Shown here: piece after piece, positions 22,601 through 34,736 of the stretch
Layout of the letters: each line of letters opens with the position of its first letter
How positions within the stretch are numbered: the stretch's first letter is position 1
NCBI GenBank assembly: GCA_018398585.1
Contig: JAGTTD010000010.1
Span: 4,233,501 to 4,297,500, forward strand
Source of the DNA: Simmondsia chinensis
Taxonomy: Eukaryota; Streptophyta; Magnoliopsida; Caryophyllales; Simmondsiaceae
Direction: 5' to 3'
Length of the DNA: 64,000 bases
The notes under the pieces: model-generated
What the model saw: the letters and a program-made list of their open reading frames with translations, nothing else
The model's database searches: none
Told to the model about the DNA's origin: nothing
Program-made: the position numbers and the translations under genes

Positions 22601-25600
22601 CCTCCTCTACTGGACGAAGGCTTAATTATATTTATTGTGTTGCAGACATGCTGGTAAGGGAATGATGGCTTTGCCTAGGAGAAGCACTTCATCTTCTGAT
22701 GCTTGTGGAATAATCGATGTCATTTTACTGCAAAAATGACCTAAATCATTGTGCAGGACTTTTGTGTGATAACTACATATTGTTTAAGGACTTGTCTTGA
22801 GGTCTGACCTTAGGTCATTGAACTGCCATGGTTCTTTAGTTGTGGCTCGTCCTTCCATATATTTTTACTGTTAAAAGATTTCAAACTGTTTTCCTCTGCT
22901 TCCTGTTCAAGTCACCTTTAGCACAACTCAACCATATTCTGCAAAATGGTTTGAGTTCCGTTACGTGTGAAACTCTTTCCTTCCATTCTTTGTGATGACC
23001 GATGCGTTCTGACAACCTTTTAACCCCCTATCCCTGCTTTTTTCCTTCTTTGACTCTTCCATTGTTTTTTGGCCTATTATAAATACCCTTCTAATTCTTG
23101 ACCAGCCTGTAACCTATGCAAACTCTATGAATTTAGATGCTGATCCACTTCAACAGTTGTATAACCGTATTGCTGCAGAAACTATTTTATTGAAGAATCG
23201 AATTCTCATGCTTGAATTTTGGTTTTGAATTGATCTCGTTTTTTACCGTTGGATTTAAGGTTCTAGTATATATGTAGAACTTTCTCGTATTTCTTTCTTA
23301 TCCCCTTTCCTGATGTTTCACACTTTAGTTCCTTTTAAGTGGATATTGGGCTCTAGCAGATTATAGCTAATCTGCCTGCCTTGTTGCATAACAATGATAT
23401 TTAGGAATTTCTATCCTGACGTTGATATCAGTCATGTTATTCGAGCAGGTTGGTTAAGTTATATCTTATGTCTATAGTGATCTTCTAGTATTCTCATTTG
23501 CCAAATTTGTCCTCCCAAGTTAACTTCATGCAGTTCCCTGCAGGGTATGGCTGACTTTAATGCAAGTAGTGGAGCACAATATGCTGCTATTTCAGGATTT
23601 GTTAATTGATGATACTCGGCTGTCTTAAGCATTTTCCAAACGATAACATGCATGTTGTTATTTCTTTTATCATGAACATTCCAAGTTCGATCCTTGTTAT
23701 CAGATTATACTGTTTTGCGGTTTTCAATATAATGCAGAAGGCACAAGGACAAGAAGGAAGAAGCAGCAGAGCCGGAGGCTGACCCTGAACGGGATCAAAG
23801 AACAGTCTTTGCTTATCAGGTAAAATATGATGCTAGACACATTTATATCAGTGTTTGAATATCCATATTTTTGTTTTCTCTTCCTTGAACGCATTCTGCC
23901 CATTGCTTTGACAGCTTCCTTTGAGGGCAGACGAGAGAGATGTCTATGAGTTCTTTTCTAGAGCAGGCAAGGTGAGAAGTATACTGTGGAGTCATGCATC
24001 ATTTTTTTCCAGCCTTCGTGCATTGAGTACTTGTATATTGATTTCCCAGAGGGTCTTCATGCGTTATGACATATATTCAAGTTGAAGATCACTACCTGAA
24101 CGATAATCATTGATGTTTTAAATGCTTTCAAGCTCTCACAACAATGGTTCTGATTGATGAATTTTGGAACATGTTTTTATTGATGTGCACTGTTCCACTA
24201 TCAACTATGAACGATGGCATTTCACAGTCAGTTCACAGCCTGTATGAATATATCTAATGTGGACTTTGTTATGTGGCTGACTAGAGTTGTGGCCAAGACA
24301 TTCCTGACTCCACCCTTTGGTCAGAGAGAGATAGAGAGTTGTGCTTAGGAAAAGTCCTACTTTCTTTCTGAACAATCTGCTCATGTAGGTGCGAGACGTG
24401 AGGCTAATTATGGATAGGAATTCAAGACGCTCCAAGGGAGTTGGGTAAGTTTCACTCACACTCAACTTGCTCTAAGTTACTGTTTGAATTCTTTCCAGTA
24501 ATGGTATTGTATATTTCTGTGTTCAACATTCTGTAGTAGTGATGCTCCTGAAGCTATCATCAGCGCATGAAGCCTCTACAATATTGTTATGCACTATCGA
24601 ATTGTCTTGTTCATAACTTTTGTGATCAATATGTATATACGACAACAATTGAAACTCGTTATATTTGATGCTTGTATTGAAGTTGGATTTGTGCCTCAAA
24701 AATAGGAATTCTTGTCCTTATTTTTCTTATTTAGTACACACTATTTTTGCAGGTATATTGAGTTTTATGATGTTATGTCTGTTCCCATGGCTATAGCACT
24801 TTCTGGTCAGCCTCTTCTTGGTCAGCCGGTGATGGTTAAACCGTCAGAAGCTGAGAAAAACCTGGTCCAGTCTACAGCTGCATCTGCTACAGTTGCAGGG
24901 ACGGCTAGGAGGCTGTATGTTGGCAACTTACATGCTAACATGACAGAGGAACAACTTCGCCAGGTAATTATATTAGTAGCAATATTTTGTAATTTCATTT
25001 TTGGCCGTCATGTTTGTTACTGCCCTTTCAAATGGCAATTTTATGGGGCTGAAGATGAGCATTTATCATTGTTATGGTTCTCTTTGCTGGCCAATGGAAG
25101 TATTAAATTTTGTATGCTTTAGATTCTATCTATGCACTAGTAGGTTTTAACTGTTTTAACATCTTAGATCAATAGTTATTAGTCATTTATTTTCCTGTTT
25201 TGACTTTCAGCAGTTGATGCACATCTGTATTTGCAGGTCTTTGAACCATTTGGCACTGTAGAACTCGTTCAATTACCTCGGGATGAGACAGGGCACTGCA
25301 AAGGTTATGGTTTTATCCAGGTGAACCTGCTGGAAACCCTTAAAAGTTCTGTACAGGTTGTGGAGATTACACAAAGACCTAGTATTGGATAGATGTCAAA
25401 GAACCAATTGCCCCAACAGAAAAGCTCCATGAGTAGTTCTATATTTAAGATGCCTCCTTACACGAATATCAATCGTATTTGAAGTGTGGATAATGCATAG
25501 GCCTAATTTATACCTTGTATTGAAATAAAATTAATATGAAGAATGTGGGGCTATTGGGATTCAAACTTAGGACTTCTTAGTTGAAGAAGTTATGATACCA

Positions 25601-28600
25601 TGTTAAGGAACGAACATCCTAATAGTTCATACTGATAGGTGAAGATTTAAGAATGATCATATTCAGTTCTAGATTGGATAGAGGTTTATTGAGGAGTTTC
25701 CTTTCATTACTCCCCATAGATGATGGGACGAGGGATACCAATTGGTGGCTTCAGTTTAGAGTCAAGATCTGTTCTAAATTGTTATCTGAGTTGCATTTGA
25801 ATAATAAGAAAAGACAGGGTTTAGAGATCATATTCTGGGGCACACCTTTGGCGGCAACTGCTATACTTTACTGGTTCATTTCTCACCATGGTTCCTTTGG
25901 CGCATAGGCTGACCAGCTGTCGATATTGTGCAGTTTGCTCGCATTGAAGATGCTAAAGCTGCGCAGAATTTAAATGGACAGTTAGAGATTGCTGGTCGGA
26001 TGATCAAGGTGACTTACTGTGCTTTACTCTCCCTTTTCTGTTGAAAGAGATACCATTCAAACATTCGTTTGAGATGTTAGGTTGTTCGGTTTTGGTTTCA
26101 AAAAATATGCAACCCAGTTGAACTTCCTGTTTATTTATCTGGTTTTGTTCTTTAATTTTACAATAGATCTTTCTTTCCCTTGTGAACTGTCAAGTTTGAC
26201 TTGCATGATGGTTCAGAGAATAGAATCTTAATCTATCAGCCATTACAAGTAATCAATTTGGGGACGAGAGTTCCTTTGGGCATGGGACTATGTAGCGGGG
26301 TCCTTTAGAGAGTTGACCTGTTAATATCCAAATGATGGTGCCGTGGTGGTTTTTACAAGGTTCTTAATGTATTAATGGTTAATGGAGAGAAAAACATGCT
26401 GCTTTATCTGCTTGCCTCTGCATTTTGCTTATATTTTTTGTTATCATTTTATGACTTCCTGGGAAGTCCTCACCTTCAGGTTGGGGGCACTCGGAAATAA
26501 CCTCTCTTCAGGTTAACACCCTGAAGGGGGAAGGCTGCGTACATCCGGCCCCTGCCCACCCCCGACCCTGCGTAGGCGGGAGCCCTTGAGGCATTTTTTA
26601 TCTTATGATCAATACAATGGATGACCTTCTTGTACCTGTTTGTTTGAAGCACACCATTCTCTACTTCGGGTTGAAAAATGAGATGGCTCCGCATTAAAAA
26701 TTCATTTTAATATTGTTGCAATGAAAAATATTTTTGAATCGTTAATCTCTTTTACTTTCAGGTGTCGGCTCTCACTGATCAACCTGGTATGCAAGAAGCT
26801 GGGGCAAACACGGGTGATTTGGATGACGATGAAGGTGGTGGCTTGGTGAGTGAAACCTTTTTGTTTTCTTCTTCTAGTTCTCTCTGTTTTTTTGTTTGCT
26901 TGTATCTTTATGTGTGGGTGGGGGGAGGGGGGGCTTGGGGTTAAGTTTGCGTACTTGCTGTCACAAGGTTTAGTTGGCTGTGAATGGTAACTGAAATCGC
27001 TGTCATGTAAGTGTTACAACTTGAAATAATCTAAAGACACTGGATGTCCTTATCACCTACCTATCAATGTTATTATCACTCTATTTCCCTTACATTTCAG
27101 GGATGACCCTTTACACTGGCTTTGCTTTCAGTTTTCTTATCCAAAGTTTCTGAAGTGTCGATCTAATATCATGTCTGTGTATCTTTTGGAGGTTTGGATC
27201 TGTATATGTTTTCTCTCGTTGTCCTATTTCTGTTTGGTTATCTTAGTATTGATCAATAGGCGAGGATAACTTACGATCTTTTATGATTCAGTCTTTAAAT
27301 GCAAGCTCTCGAGCGATTCTCATGCAGAAGTTGGATCGCAGTGGCACGGCCTCCAGGTTGGTATCTTTCAAGCCGCTGGTTAGGGAAGGCTAAAAACTTT
27401 AATATGTGCTAAGCTTTTGCTGCTAGAGAATAGAATAAGTGGAACTTAAGTCAGTCCAAGATGATGAACGTGCTCATACCTTTACTTGACATAGGTTAAT
27501 ACTCATGTCGGTCCCTAATTTTCCCCCAATTCTTATTTTGGTCCACAGTGCTTTTGTCTCGCTTGAGTCAGGGACCAAAAACAGGAAATTAATTTTGTTG
27601 ACTTGGCTTATCTGCATCAGTCACTTATCTTGCCACGTCACTGAAGGAAATATGTAATTACACAATGGTCCATTTGCTCGGATGACATGGCTTATGTGCA
27701 TGATGTGGATAAGCCAAGTCATTGAACGAACTTTTTATAGTTGGGTCCTTACTGTGCAAAATAAACTTCAAGGACAAAAATAGGAATATGGTAAAACTTC
27801 AGGGACCAAATTAATAAGTATTAAACCCAAGCATCTCCATAGTTAGGCGCGGCCCGCCTGAGGCCTGGGCCTGGCCCAGCAGAGCCGGCGTGGGCCCAGG
27901 CTCGGGTCTGGGCTGGGCCAATTTTTTTTCATATATATATGTGTGTATATATATACACACACATATACATAAAAATAATCATTTTGACCAAAAAAAATAA
28001 TTATAATTTATTAATAAATAATATAACATACAATACAATCATAATAGTGCCATATAAAATTACAAATGTATTTTATAAAATAAAATGTATTGTAACTTGT
28101 TAAAAAAAATATAACTATAATAATATAATACACATTCACTAGCACTAATTTTTGGCCTGGGCTTGCCCCAAAAAAAGAGAATGGTCCTTGATCTTAATGA
28201 TTAAGAATTAAGCTGATCTTTTAATTATGTAATTGACCTGTGCTCTGAAAAGAGTTGTGTAATTGACCTGTCATCTTGTTTGCTTCCTTCATGATGCAGT
28301 GTTACTGGCCCGCTTGGCACCTCAGCTGTTAACAACAACGGGCTTGCAGCAGCACCTGCGCCAATTCTAGGTGCTGGGCAAGTAGTTTCACCATTGGTTC
28401 CTCCCGTTCCCACTCTTGGTGCAGGACTCTCTGTTCCGGCAGTTGACACTATCGGTGTCCCCAGCGAATGCTTACTATTGAAGAATATGTTTGATCCAAC
28501 TCTGGAGGTGGGGAAGACAAAATAGAGATCATACTAGTTTCTTTCTAGTGCATTTCTCATTTTCATGCTTGTGTTTTCTTTTTTATTTCAGACTGAACCT

Positions 28601-30964
28601 GATTTCGATGAAGATATCAAGGAAGATGTTCAGGAGGAATGTGTGAAATATGGAACATTGAAGCACATCCACGTCGACAAGTAAGAATTCAAATCTTCAG
28701 TTTCTTGTACTGCTTTATGATGTTGAATCATGTGCATACTTGAGTTTGGTGTTGTTTGCTGTCATCGTTTGTTTATACATTGTGCTTTATTTTGTGCATA
28801 TTTTTACTGTATGACAAAGGTAGTTGCCTGTATTTGGGGCTCCATCCATCTAAATTCTGTTACCTCTGAGTGCTTATTACATTGGAAGCACTTCTATCTG
28901 TCAGTATGAACATGAGTTCATCGATCCAGAACAAATATGCGAAAATGAGAGGTTCCTTTGTGGATTTTGCTAGACTGAGCCATTGATATTCTTAGATTGC
29001 ACTTCGCTTTGTGGAATGCACATCAGATCACAGGCGTTGGTGGGACTATCTTGAATTCATTTTTTCTGAGTAGTCTGTTCCTGCTGTTGAGGAGTGCCCA
29101 TGCATGAATCTCCCGACGCAGATCTGGCTCTGTTCTTGATTGCCTAGGATCAGATTGACTCCCTTAGTAGGTTTTCTTGAAGAAAGTTCTTATGCCCATC
29201 TAGCTTCACCGAATTTCTTCCCTGGAGTGTGAAGAGATTTACGTGGGCTTTAGTTGTCTTGTGTTCTAGACTAGTGTTCCAATATCGGTCCGTATGTAAA
29301 AACTAGGATTTGACAAGGTCACTTGGTTCAAGATTGGTTGTGGCCTATTGCTATTTGGTCCAGTCCTCAGTTATTTGGACCTTTTGGCGGCCATTAGTTT
29401 GGTCGAGTCCACTCTGTTCTGGGTTCAGAATGATGAATATTATAGCACACGAGACCTTGGCTGGGCTACATAGGTCGAATATTTAAATCTTTACTAGTCT
29501 ATAGTTTGGTCCTGTTTGGATTTGGATCATGAACATCCTGTGTTTTGGTTTAGACCTGTGAACATCTTTTATGAACTGATAATGTTATTAGGCTCCATAT
29601 AGTGTTCTTTTTACGCACTTGATTTAATTGGAAGGGGATCCTTTTCGTTCCCAAAATATTTCTTCTTAAATATGTTTAATTGAAAATATTATTTCTTCAA
29701 AATTTTATTTTGTCCAGTTTCAACAATAAATTTCATTGCATACCTCTTTACATTCGTGAACTTGGAATTAAACAAATGTGAGGTAAGACTTGGATAGGAA
29801 GAGTATGGGGCTCAGGTGGGTCAAAAGTAGTGGTCCGAAAGAAAATGACTTTCTTTATTCTTGGGACAAAGTCACTTTCTCTCGTATGGGGCAGAATATT
29901 TGCTCTTCAAATTGTATTCACCAATTTTTGTAAACATGCAATAATAGCAGGGGCCTTCAAAAACTGTCTCCTTTTAAGGTAGCACCCTATCCGTAGGGAT
30001 AAGACTACGTACATATTACCCCACCAGACCTTGCCGTTGCGGGAGCCTCTTTGAGGCATTGGGTGGTGGTGGTTGTATGCAATAAAAATGGGGCGGAAGA
30101 GTGACTCCTTCGAATCAAACGAAGCCTTTTATTGTCCGATTGTTGCCAAATTGCATGAGAAATCCCTTGTGTGTACTTTTGGGTTGGTTCTAGTAGTTGA
30201 AGGTGTCTTACTTCAGTCTGGATTTATAAATTGCCCCTTTTCTTTCTGGGAAACAGGAACAGCTCTGGGTTCGTATACCTGAAATTCGACAACACACAAG
30301 CAGCAATGAGCGCGCAACGAGCACTCCACGGTAGATGGTTCGCAGGGAAGATGATAACTGCTACATTCATGGTAATTTTATCACTATCTTATTCATCTGA
30401 TTGCCTCCTATCCTGTTGAATTCGTCGTGTAAAGGATTTATGTGAATCAAGCTTAGCCTCAGTTTGTCAGTCAAGTGGTTACGCTTGTCCACATTTAGCT
30501 CGGTCCGAAATTCACCAAGGTTGGGAATTTCAAGCTCGAGCTCGGCTCGCCGTAGTTGGCTCGGGCTCAGACTCGCCTTTGGTTCAGCTTGCTCAATTGG
30601 CCTCGAACTTAGCTTGGTGAGTTCCAGACTGAGCTTGTTGTATTTAGGCTCATTTAATCTCGATCTAGGCTTTTTTAGGCTCAAGCTTGACTTATTTAGG
30701 GTCAAACTAGGCTTGATTGGGTATATTTGAGCTCATAAATTGCATTAAGATAGGCTCGTTTAGGCTCACGAGTTTACAAGCTTGAACTTCACTATGCTCG
30801 AGCTTGGCTTAGCAAGCTAAATGAGCCAGCTCGATTGAGCTCAAGCTTTTTGACAATCCGGTTGGGCTCGTTTACACCCATTTGGGTAGTTTCTCAAAAA
30901 ATGTTTGGATTCTGCCTTGCAGCTGCCACAGAATTACGAGGTCAAATTCCCAGAAAGCAGATGA
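19604..30964 (+). CDS. RBM39: RBM39/CAPER-like (CC1-like) splicing factor, 13 coding exons, 580 aa
   Basis: Coding exons: 19604-20178, 23738-23819, 23915-23971, 24389-24444, 24753-24963, 25237-25320, 25934-26008, 26762-26845, 27292-27356, 28300-28507, 28592-28680, 30257-30371, 30923-30964. All introns are GT-AG and phases agree; total 1743 bases with stop. Domains: acidic start MDFDEYEYLEKT; RS/RE/RD-rich region (about residues 30-190); RRM1 (213-287, RTVFAYQLP and KGVGYIEFYD); RRM2 (310-381, RLYVGNL and GYGFIQFA); a GDLDDDEGGG linker and a proline/alanine-rich segment; a C-terminal U2AF-homology motif (486-572) with the RWF of its R-x-F signature at 555-557. RBM39 homologues bind pre-mRNA and U2AF/SF3B1 partners in the nucleus. 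The ATG is chosen because the acceptor at 19550-19551 opens the exon 52 bp upstream. Introns are loaded with MITEs, TRIMs and SINEs. Confidence 0.95.
21798..22355. mobile_element. MITE (GGAAATTATCAC family) in RBM39 intron 1
   Basis: Left end GGAAAATTATCACTTAAGTA and right end TACCTAACTGATAATTTCC are inverted copies, extended inward by further inverted pairs such as ATACAATGAGGTACC and its partner. It is about 560 bp with no ORF. A sister copy sits in MO-A intron 1. Superfamily not determined; no clear duplication at the ends. Confidence 0.65.
22356..23737 (+). other. Rest of RBM39 intron 1
   Basis: Ordinary T-rich intron sequence. No element with clear ends and no alternative exon with a convincing reading frame was recognised. 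The intron as a whole (20179-23737) is the longest in the gene. Confidence 0.5.
25486..25625 (-). mobile_element. TRIM family B fragment in RBM39 intron 6
   Basis: GAAGTGTGGATAATGCATAGG and GGGATTCAAACTTAGGACTTC, then ATGATACCATGTTAAGGAAC, match the - strand order of the copy at 18482-18805: primer site, then the LTR start. Most of the LTR is worn. Confidence 0.6.
26453..26597 (+). mobile_element. SINE copy 4 with a short 5S-like start, RBM39 intron 8
   Basis: Begins GACTTCCTGGGAAGTCCTC, which corresponds to the segment GACCTCCTGGGAAGTCCTC near the 3' end of plant 5S rRNA. It then continues with CAGGTTGGGGGCACTCGG, GGCTGCGTACATCC and GCGTAGGCGGGAGCCCTTGA. The last ~12 bases of the 5S head (GTGTTGCACCC region) are missing. 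The TTG tail is replaced by a T-rich end. Confidence 0.7.
27494..27832. mobile_element. MITE with inverted 'GGTCCCTAA...' ends in RBM39 intron 10
   Basis: Left part GTTAATACTCATGTCGGTCC, right part AGGGACCAAATTAATAAGTA and ATTAAACCC: inverted relatives. The middle has paired words GACTTGGCTTATCTGCAT and ATGTGGATAAGCCAAGTC. A related layout occurs at 39012-39292. No ORF. Confidence 0.6.
27840..28140. repeat. GC-rich word cluster, TA/TG microsatellite and AT-rich tract
   Basis: 27845-27915 is a GGCCTGGGCCTGGCCCAGC-type cluster, 27928-27972 an ATATATGTGTGTATATATACACACAC tract with internal symmetry, and the remainder AT-rich. All lies inside RBM39 intron 10 (27357-28299). A second GGCCTGGGCTTGCCCC word at 28154 suggests these bound a small degenerate element. 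Confidence 0.5.
29950..30076 (+). mobile_element. SINE copy 5 in RBM39 intron 12
   Basis: Reads GGGGCCTTCAAAAACTGTCTC, AAGGTAGCACCCTATCC, GACTACGTACATATTACCCC, GCGGGAGCCTCTTTGAGGCA and a TGG/TTG tail. It is closer to the canonical Au form than to the copies that start AGTTGGGGG. Confidence 0.8.
30440..30890. mobile_element. hAT-like GAGCTCG-rich MITE in RBM39 intron 13
   Basis: Dense GCTCGG/GAGCTTG words, ending in GGGCTCGTTTACACCCATTTG, the same terminal word as the intact copy at 47629-48171. The left terminus is worn. The open frames through it on both strands come from the repeat and are not genes. Confidence 0.55.
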
Positions 30965-31365
30965 AGAGAATCAGCAGTGGAATCTCATGATAAGCTGAAG
31001 GGATATTCTCTGTTTTTTTTCTTTTCCCCCCAATATTTTTATATAATTATTTTTGTTTTTGTTTTGTACTGTTCTTGTTTGTTGTGGTTGTTGTGAGATT
31101 AGGTTTTATTAGTAGAGTGATAGGGATCTTGATTCTTATGTGATGTTAAGGTAATAGCATTTGCTGATATTGTTTTTAATTGTAGATTAATGCCTACAAA
31201 TGTTTTGGACCATTCTTGTAGATCCATGGGGTGATGAGATGTTGATTCACCCTCGAACCGGATTTGTTATTTGGTCTAGGATTAGGCCAGAGTGGACCGT
31301 GTGACTAGTCTGGTTCTTAGTCCTTGATTTAGATTAATGTTGGTTTGGTTGTTATAGCAATAACT

Positions 31366-31417
31366 CCTAGACCCTGTATATGTGAGAGCCCTTAAGGGAC
31401 TGGTTGTGTGGTTGTTT
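31366..31417 (+). mobile_element. SINE copy 6, 3' fragment
   Basis: CCTAGACCCTGTATATGTGAG, AGCCCTTAAGGGACTGG and a GTTGTTT tail match the last third of the SINE body. Confidence 0.6.
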
Positions 31418-31624
31418 AGCGATAACTATTTTCAAATTATTAAAATTGCTATATGGTCAAGATATTGGACCAATCTAACTTGATTCAAGGTTAGGGACTT
31501 GTTTGGTCAAGTTCTTTTCCCTCTAAAATGTGCTTTCTTAAGGGAAAAAAACTTTTCTTTTAAAATTTGTGTGTTTGGCTTGGAAAAAAAAGTGATTTCA
31601 AATAGAAATAAAAGATGTGTTTTT

Positions 31625-32135
31625 TAGGGTGGTTTATATTTAATATCTTGATGTTTTTGAAAATAATATGGACTTTGACATTTTTAGATTATTAAAAAGG
31701 CCTCTAAATATTTGTCACATCAATAAAAAAGCCTTCTCAAATGTGATGATGTTATTTTTCATTGATATAGCTGTTATGGTAATTATTTTTTATTAATGCT
31801 ACAATAAAATAATTTAAAGTATGCTTTAACATTTTTATTATTACCTAATAAGCATAAAATTTGAGATGTGTTATGTAGAAGATATATATTTTTGCTTAAT
31901 TTGTCTCAAAATATGATTATTAAAGGATATTTTTATGATTTTATTGTAGCATTAATAAAATACAGCGGCTACATTAGCTCTGTCGACTAAAAATAACATT
32001 ATCATGTCAGAGCGAATCATTTTTATTAATGCGACAAAAATTAAGGGATTTTTTTAATAATTCAAAATGGTCAGGTTTTTTTTTTATTATTTTTAAAAGC
32101 ATCGGGGTATTAAAATATGAATAATTTTTTTTAAG
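31625..32135. mobile_element. Foldback MITE with long inverted arms, copy 1
   Basis: The left arm (TTTATATTTAATATCTTGATG, TAGATTATTAAAAAGGCC, CACATCAATAAAAAAGCC) is mirrored by the right arm (TTTTTATTAATGCGACAAAA, TTTAATAATTCAAAATGG, GGGGTATTAAAATATGAA). Same family as 45965-46500, where the arms are cleaner. No ORF. Confidence 0.6.
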
Positions 32136-32552
32136 TAGGAGTAGAAAAATAACCCTTTTTCTTTAGGCTTTGTTTGGTATGGAGTTAAAGGGCGGGTTAA
32201 TCTTTAACCAAGTTTGGCTTTCCTTGAAAACCTATCCCCTTAAAAATTTTACCCCTAAAAGAGGTAATAATGTTGCACTATCCTTGGTAGTGTAACGTTC
32301 TAAATAAGGAAGAGGCGAAAACTCTTAATCTAAGAGAAAACAGACATGTAAAAGAAGGAGAGGAAAAGGCGAGGGAAGGATGGAGGGCGGGCCAAGTCGC
32401 GCCTCGTTGGTCCATCATGGATGCCGATGAAGAGGGTAAGTGATGGACACGGTCGACAAAGGGAAAGAGGAAGAAGGGAGAGAGTGGGAGAGTAGAGAGA
32501 ATCGGTATACTTTGATTTGGAAGAGAGAGAATGGGTTGGTGGTGGAGATTTA
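32136..32552. other. Intergenic sequence, nothing firm
   Basis: Contains GGCTTTGTTTGGTATGGAG near 32167, reminiscent of MITE ends but without a found partner, and a purine-rich GAGGAAGAAGGGAGAGAG stretch at 32465-32540. The 134-codon - strand frame here is low-complexity and overlaps the SINE; I do not support it as a gene. Confidence 0.4.
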
Positions 32553-32678
32553 AGGGTTCCCGCCTAAAAAGGGTATTGGGGGATGAATGTATGCAACCTT
32601 CCCTCTTCATAGTGCTATCCTGAAGAGAGGCTGTTTTCGAACGAGGACTTCCCAGGAAATCGCCTATCTTGGTGCAAA
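32553..32678 (-). mobile_element. SINE copy 7 with partial 5S-like head
   Basis: On the - strand: GATTTCCTGGGAAGTCCTCG (5S-like, about 30 bp, 32642-32675), then TTCGAAAACAGCCTCTCTTC, GGTTGCATACATTC and TTTTAGGCGGGAACCC. The terminal GTTGCACCC of the 5S head and the first ~20 bp of the body seen in copies 8 and 14 are missing, so the junction here is deleted. Confidence 0.65.
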
Positions 32679-32689
32679 ACACAAGAAAA

Positions 32690-34730
32690 AATTATGGTTA
32701 ATAATTACCTATGAATTGTCGCACCAAGAATGGTTTAACCCCTTTGTTTTATTCTCATGTCAAACATGCCCTTAAAGTTGAAAAAGGTTCAAAATTTTTG
32801 GATAAAAGTACTTTTCTTGAAAGTACTGTATTACTTAACTGCTTTTTCAAAAAGTGCTTATAAAAATAACAATATTTTTTATAACTTGTTTAAACAGGGT
32901 CTAAATCAGACTTGTTACTATTGGGCTTTTCACTATAGCATTTGAACTTCTCGATGTAAATGCCTTCCTTTTTACTAAGATTTTAAATAAACTGAGCTGA
33001 GTGGCGCATCTCCTTATTTGAATATAAGCGCAGCACGACTTAATGAGCTTTAGTTTATTTTTTTGATCATTGAACCTTAACGAACTTTCGTTAAAGCAAA
33101 GCGAATTCAGTTGAATACGATATGAGTATCACTTAATCCATGGTTCTGACTTGGCTTGTTAGTCGAATCAAACTAAGTTGAGCATGTTATCGAGTTGAGT
33201 TTGCTATCTGGTTTATCTAGTCAACCTGCTAAGCTTGCTAGTGCTTTCAGGTTATCAAGCCGAGCTTTAATACTTTATTGATTAAAAAATGATCCATTGA
33301 TAAGTCCTTAACGAGTCCCCATAACGGACTTCTACCACAATGTTCGCGAGTTTTAATGAGTCGATTATCCATGTTTGAACTTATTTGTTAAGTTTATTAA
33401 TTCTGCTTGAACTTAACTCAATAAATCGTTGAATGCAAAAAAAAAATTATAAATAAGCTCTAATTCCTTGCACTTTTGTTCTTTCTTTTGCATTTCAAGT
33501 TCTTACATGCTGTCGTGGGCCCCGCTGTCCTGTCGGATCTTCTTGTTATTTATCGGAAAAAAAATAAATAAGCTCTAATCAATTTTGTCTAAAATCAGTG
33601 GTGGGAATCTTTTTGTTTTTTTTTTAAAGTCAGAATAATGGATCATTTAAAAGTTGTCGCTTTCTATTTTTGAGATAAAAAGGGTAAAGTTTTTTAGCTA
33701 ATGATTTATTAAGCAGATATACTGTAGTTTGAATATTTTTTATTTAAATACACCATCATTTTACATTTAAAAGAGATATAATAAGATTTAATAATTTTAC
33801 CATCTGGATATTCTTTATCAAAATTTAATAATTTTTTGGTTAAAATATAGAGGAAATGATTGCTTCAGTATTTTCCAGCTCCACTACTTGCTCCACTACC
33901 TATGTGTATCTACTACCCTCCTCGTACCCACGACAATTTGTACATCTAATAACTATCTATATTCGTACATGTAATTATTTAAAATTATATTTGGTAATCT
34001 AAGCATACTTGATATATTTTAATAGATAAATTGAGTATATAAATCATTATTCTACATTTGAATTCATTAAATACAAAATGAGACAAATAATGTGAAGTGG
34101 ATATGAAGCGGTATAGAGGTAGACGGGGTGGGTACAACATAATACCCATACCTGCCTCAAACCTGTGGTGGATATTTGAACTTGTACCCTACCAATACCC
34201 ACTACCCATCTCACTAGTATCCATACTTACCCCGAATCGAGCAAGTACCCACAAGTAACGAGTTTTACCTGTCCCATTGTTATCCCTACTTACGGCAATT
34301 ACTTAGGCATATCATTTCAGTTTTCAAATCAGTGGTATAATTTTTTTGGACCGAGTTCAAGTCCTATTATTCTATTTTTAAATTTGCGGGTATTACTTAT
34401 TTATCAATCCTATTTTAAGAAAATTGGAAAATAAGGATCACTTGAACGCATTTTTTAGTTTTTTATACTGCAAAACTAGAAAAGAAAAATTAGATATGAA
34501 ATGAAAAATTAAAGATGGAAAAATACTATTAAACAATCCCTACATTACTATTAATATTTGATCGGTTTTGAGACTTATTAGATCCGAAAGCATATATTTA
34601 AAATTGCCTTTTATATATTAATAAATTTAAGAGCAACATAAATATTAAATAAATAAATAATAAAAATAAAAATTGAAATTTGCATCAAACAAAAAATCTT
34701 ATATGACTTTGCATTTGACATAAACATGTT
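32690..34730. other. AT-rich intergenic DNA with degenerate repeats
   Basis: 32980-33440 holds worn GAGCTTG/AGCTTGC words of the hAT-like MITE type. 33870-34310 holds many TACCC/CCCATAC words (for example GGGTGGGTACAACATAATACCC), another degenerate repeat. The remainder is AT-rich. No gene, RNA gene or complete element was recognised. Confidence 0.5.
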
Positions 34731-34736
34731 CACAAA

